Shown here in pieces: positions 6,074-8,361 of a stretch of DNA of 8,361 bases. Position 1 is the stretch's first letter, and the number at the start of each line of letters is the position of its first letter. Source of the stretch: Bacteroidales bacterium (lineage in GTDB: Bacteria; Bacteroidota; Bacteroidia; Bacteroidales; Bacteroidaceae); the NCBI GenBank assembly GCA_004558535.1, contig SFCP01000076.1, forward strand, positions 1 through 8,361, read 5' to 3'. The notes under the pieces were generated by a model. It saw nothing but the letters and a program-made list of their open reading frames with translations. It searched no databases and was not told the DNA's origin. A program made the translations under genes and the position numbers.

Positions 6074-7535
6074 TACTCCCGGCATAAATCCCATATTCCG
6101 CGTAGACTGGGTGGTCATCCTCATCTACATGGCCCTGCTGGCCTTCGGCTGGATAAGCATCTGCGGCGCCAGTCACGAAATCGGCGACACGGATTTCTTC
6201 AGCCTCAGCACACGCACGGGCAAACAGCTGATATGGATCGGCTGCGCCTTTGGATTGGGCACCTTCCTGCTCCTCATCGACGACCGCTACTTCGACACGG
6301 TGGCCAACGTGCTCTATTGGTTCATGATGGTGGTACTCCTCATCACCCCCTTCCTGGCCAAGGACATCAAAGGCTCACGCTCGTGGATCAGCCTCGGAGA
6401 AGTGAGCCTGCAACCGGCAGAATTTGCCAAGTGTGCGACAGCTCTGGCCGTGGCAAAGCTTGCCGGCACCTACGGATTCGACATGACCTCGCCCCGCCAT
6501 CTGGCCCGTGCCGCCGGCATGATACTCCTGCCGATGGGACTCATTGTCCTGCAAAAGGAAACCGGCTCTGCACTGGTCTACTTCGCCTTCTTTCTGATGC
6601 TCTACCGCGAGGGGATGCCCGGCTGCTTCCTCTTTACCGGCGTGGCCGCCGTCACCTATTTCGTAGTAGGCATCCGCTATGCCGACCTGCCCCTGCCCTA
6701 CACCGAAACGGGCGTGGGGGAATTTGTCGTGCTGCTCCTCATCTGGATTTTCACCATCGGCATGCTGCGGGTCTACCTGCCGCGCACCCGCCACGCCCTG
6801 CGGCTGTTTCTGTGGGGCTTCGTGCTGCAAGGCGGCGCCTGGTTGTTCTCGCGCTTCATCGCCCCGTTCGACATCGCCTGGGTGCAAGTGACCCTCTGCC
6901 TGCTCATCGTGGGCTACCTGATTTGGCACTTTGTCGACACACGCGTGGGGAAATACTTCTACATCGCCATGTTCGCCCTCGGCAGCATGGTCTTTCTCTA
7001 CTCCTCGGACTACGCCCTCAACCGCGTGCTGCAACCGCATCAGCAAACACGCGTCAAGGTGCTCCTCGGTGTGGAGGAGGACGCCGCAGGAGCCGGCTAT
7101 AACGTCAACCAAAGCAAAATCGCCATCGGCTCGGGCGGATTGGAGGGAAAGGGCTTCATGAACGGCACACAGACCAAGCTGAAATACGTGCCGGAACAGG
7201 ACACAGACTTCATCTTCTGCACCGTGGGCGAAGAGGAGGGCTTCATAGGCTCGGCTGCCGTGCTCCTGCTCTTCCTAAGCCTGCTGCTGCGACTGATTTA
7301 CCTGTCCGAACGACAGTCTACGGTCTTCGGCCGCGTCTATGGCTACTGCGTGCTGAGCATCATCTTCTTCCACGTACTGATCAATGTCGGCATGGTGATG
7401 GGCTTGATGCCCGTCATCGGCATCCCGCTACCATTCTTCAGCTACGGCGGCTCCTCCCTGTGGGGCTTCACCCTGCTTTTGTTCATCTTCCTGCGAATGG
7501 ACGTGGGCAACACCATCCGCAGGGAAACACGATAA
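6066..7535 (+). CDS. rodA: RodA, SEDS-family peptidoglycan glycosyltransferase
   Basis: SEDS glycan polymerase of 489 residues that extends glycan strands from lipid II in the inner membrane, paired with PBP2. Family motifs: WISLGEVSLQPAEFAK (107-122), GAGYNVNQSKIAIGSGG (342-358), a large periplasmic loop ending in PEQDTDFIF with the presumed catalytic Asp381, GEEEGFIG (388-395), and MGLMPVIGIPLPFFSYGGSS (445-464). E. coli RodA has 370 residues. The extra length lies mainly between about 185 and 315, where three or four additional hydrophobic segments are visible, giving about 13-14 membrane spans in place of 10. Longer RodA proteins are usual in Bacteroidetes as far as I recall, so this is probably lineage-typical and not a fusion. 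The start is an ATG inside the last codons of mrdA, with an 8-base overlap. Confidence 0.96.
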   Translation: MNNTPGINPIFRVDWVVILIYMALLAFGWISICGASHEIGDTDFFSLSTRTGKQLIWIGCAFGLGTFLLLIDDRYFDTVANVLYWFMMVVLLITPFLAKDIKGSRSWISLGEVSLQPAEFAKCATALAVAKLAGTYGFDMTSPRHLARAAGMILLPMGLIVLQKETGSALVYFAFFLMLYREGMPGCFLFTGVAAVTYFVVGIRYADLPLPYTETGVGEFVVLLLIWIFTIGMLRVYLPRTRHALRLFLWGFVLQGGAWLFSRFIAPFDIAWVQVTLCLLIVGYLIWHFVDTRVGKYFYIAMFALGSMVFLYSSDYALNRVLQPHQQTRVKVLLGVEEDAAGAGYNVNQSKIAIGSGGLEGKGFMNGTQTKLKYVPEQDTDFIFCTVGEEEGFIGSAAVLLLFLSLLLRLIYLSERQSTVFGRVYGYCVLSIIFFHVLINVGMVMGLMPVIGIPLPFFSYGGSSLWGFTLLLFIFLRMDVGNTIRRETR

Positions 7536-7586
7536 GCCGCACGCACCGCCCGGCACACACCTACCATTCATCGAAAAACAAATCTC

Positions 7587-8036
7587 ATGAAGAATACTTC
7601 CCGCAAAGAAAACCTCACCCGTCTGGCCCTCGCCTTCCTCATCATCATACCGGCCATTACCGCCATCATATACCTGAAAAGCAACGCCGGCGAGGAACCT
7701 GACAACGCCACAAACAGCACCCGCACTGCCACCAAAAAGGGCCAAATAGCCGTGCCCGACACAACCATAGCTCCCGAAGAGCGCCCCATCGTCAGCGCAG
7801 GTGAAAAGATAGCCCGCCCCGACAGTGCCAAAGCAGAGCGCGACCTGCGCTCCGCCGCTGAAGCCGGCGCCGAGGACGGATACTGGGACGGATACTACGA
7901 TGGCGCCGAGGGGGCAGGACAAAACGGCCGCTACGACGAAACCAGCGATTTCATTACAGCCACCGCCCGCGAAGCCTACGCCCGAAACTACCGCGAAGGC
8001 TACGAAAACGGCTACAAAGAAGCCGCGGGAGAATAA
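7587..8036 (+). CDS. Unrecognised membrane-anchored protein with Gly/Tyr repeats
   Basis: This protein of 149 residues is not one I recognise. It has a basic N-terminus, one hydrophobic segment at about 13-30 (signal anchor, or less likely a signal peptide without an evident cleavage motif), then a polar, probably disordered Thr/Pro/Glu-rich linker (33-90). The C-terminal part repeats with a period of four: Gly at 94, 98, 102 and 106 with Tyr at 99 and 103, then Tyr at 131, 135, 139 and 143 with Gly at 138 and 142. On an alpha helix this would make a Tyr/Gly stripe suited to packing or self-association. Codon use and base content match the upstream genes, and it starts 51 bases after rodA on the same strand, so it is probably the last gene of the cluster. 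The domain most likely lies in the periplasm. A role in cell-wall growth is only a guess from position. Confidence 0.8.
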   Translation: MKNTSRKENLTRLALAFLIIIPAITAIIYLKSNAGEEPDNATNSTRTATKKGQIAVPDTTIAPEERPIVSAGEKIARPDSAKAERDLRSAAEAGAEDGYWDGYYDGAEGAGQNGRYDETSDFITATAREAYARNYREGYENGYKEAAGE

Positions 8037-8076
8037 TTCTTTCCAATTCTGCAAACATTGGAAAGAATTGGAAAGA
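8035..8076. repeat. 13-bp perfect hairpin plus extra direct copy of ATTGGAAAGA
   Basis: AATTCTTTCCAAT (8035-8047) and ATTGGAAAGAATT (8057-8069) are exact reverse complements around a 9-base loop, and the left arm overlaps the stop codon of the preceding gene. A second direct copy of ATTGGAAAGA follows immediately (8067-8076, after 8057-8066), so the left arm could pair with either copy. No T-tract follows on either strand, although an A/T-rich run comes next. It may be the 3' end structure of the rod-cluster transcript or a binding site with three copies. Confidence 0.5.
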
Positions 8077-8202
8077 TAAAATCGCATGGACGGGCAGAAA
8101 AAGTAGGCCGGTATTGCCGAATTATGATGAAATGACTGCACATTCCGCGGGATTATCGTAAACTTGCTTGCAGCAACCCTTACTTGTTGCGATGCATTAT
8201 CT

Positions 8203-8361
8203 ATGGGAAACGAAAAAAGCTTGGGAGAAAAAGTTGGCGACATTCTCCAACGAATAGCAGATTGCAGAGTCAACCAGCAAGTGCAACATTACGAAATATT
8301 TTTGAAAAAGACTTCCGCTGGCGTTGAGAAATTGAGTTTTTGTCTTGGCCTTGCATTAATT
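8203..8361 (+). CDS. Start of an unrecognised gene, cut by the window edge
   Basis: From the ATG at 8203 a frame stays open for 53 codons to the end of the window. The nearest upstream in-frame stop is at 8128 and there is no earlier ATG, which supports this start. The visible part begins MGNEKSLGEKVGDILQRIAD and is polar and helix-like. It becomes hydrophobic at the very end (about residues 45-53, ending LGLALI), which could be the start of a membrane segment. No family is recognised. Its G+C content is 63 of 159 bases (40%), far below the mre genes (about 60-65%), which suggests a different history or expression class. It is separated from the previous gene by 166 bases holding the hairpin at 8035-8076. 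The shortness of the visible part limits confidence. Confidence 0.5.
   Translation, partial: MGNEKSLGEKVGDILQRIADCRVNQQVQHYEIFLKKTSAGVEKLSFCLGLALI

Noticed and set aside
8159..8205. Promoter for the gene at 8203 (TAAACTTG at 8159-8166 or TATCTATG at 8198-8205)
   Set aside because: Each box has one mismatch to TAnnTTTG, neither has a TTTG partner at the right distance, and the second overlaps the start codon.
7428..8273. Minus-strand frame of 281 residues opposite the end of rodA and the small gene
   Set aside because: It runs across two supported plus-strand genes and the hairpin at 8035-8076; its Gly/Val-rich composition mirrors the sense codons.

Overview
The window carries the cell-elongation (rod-shape) gene cluster of a member of the phylum Bacteroidetes, most likely order Bacteroidales, at roughly 55-60% G+C. 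Three things point there: the gene order purH-mreB-mreC-mreD-mrdA-rodA, a promoter of the Bacteroidetes type (TTTG, then TAnnTTTG) before purH, and start codons preceded by A/T-rich sequence instead of clear Shine-Dalgarno sites. Family or genus cannot be fixed from sequence alone; a Prevotella-like bacterium is possible but is inference.

Layout. Positions 1-539 hold no convincing gene: there is a promoter-like box followed directly by a hairpin with a T-tract, a degenerate 21-base repeat, a G/C-rich stretch, and then the purH promoter. Next come purH (540-1136, only the IMP cyclohydrolase half of the usual two-domain enzyme), a 178-base gap with a perfect 12-bp hairpin, mreB (1315-2349), a 362-base gap almost filled by an element with long imperfect terminal inverted repeats (2371-2699), mreC (2712-3578), mreD (3649-4179, GTG start), mrdA/PBP2 (4235-6073) and rodA (6066-7535, overlapping mrdA by 8 bases). 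A small unrecognised membrane-anchored protein with four-residue Gly/Tyr periodicity follows (7587-8036). Its stop codon lies at the edge of a 13-bp hairpin. At the right edge, an A/T-rich partial gene (8203 onward) runs out of the window.

How the genes work together: MreB filaments at the inner membrane organise the elongasome. MreC and MreD link them to PBP2 (MrdA), a peptidoglycan transpeptidase, and RodA, the SEDS glycan polymerase that works as a pair with PBP2. All key motifs of these five proteins are intact, so the machinery looks functional. PurH makes IMP and has no mechanistic link to shape; its place here appears to be a conserved neighbourhood.

Main points of interest: the single-domain PurH, the inverted-repeat element between mreB and mreC (with a 32-codon open frame in its spacer), the Gly/Tyr-periodic small protein after rodA, and the three-copy ATTGGAAAGA hairpin after it. 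No wholly new multi-gene system is evident.
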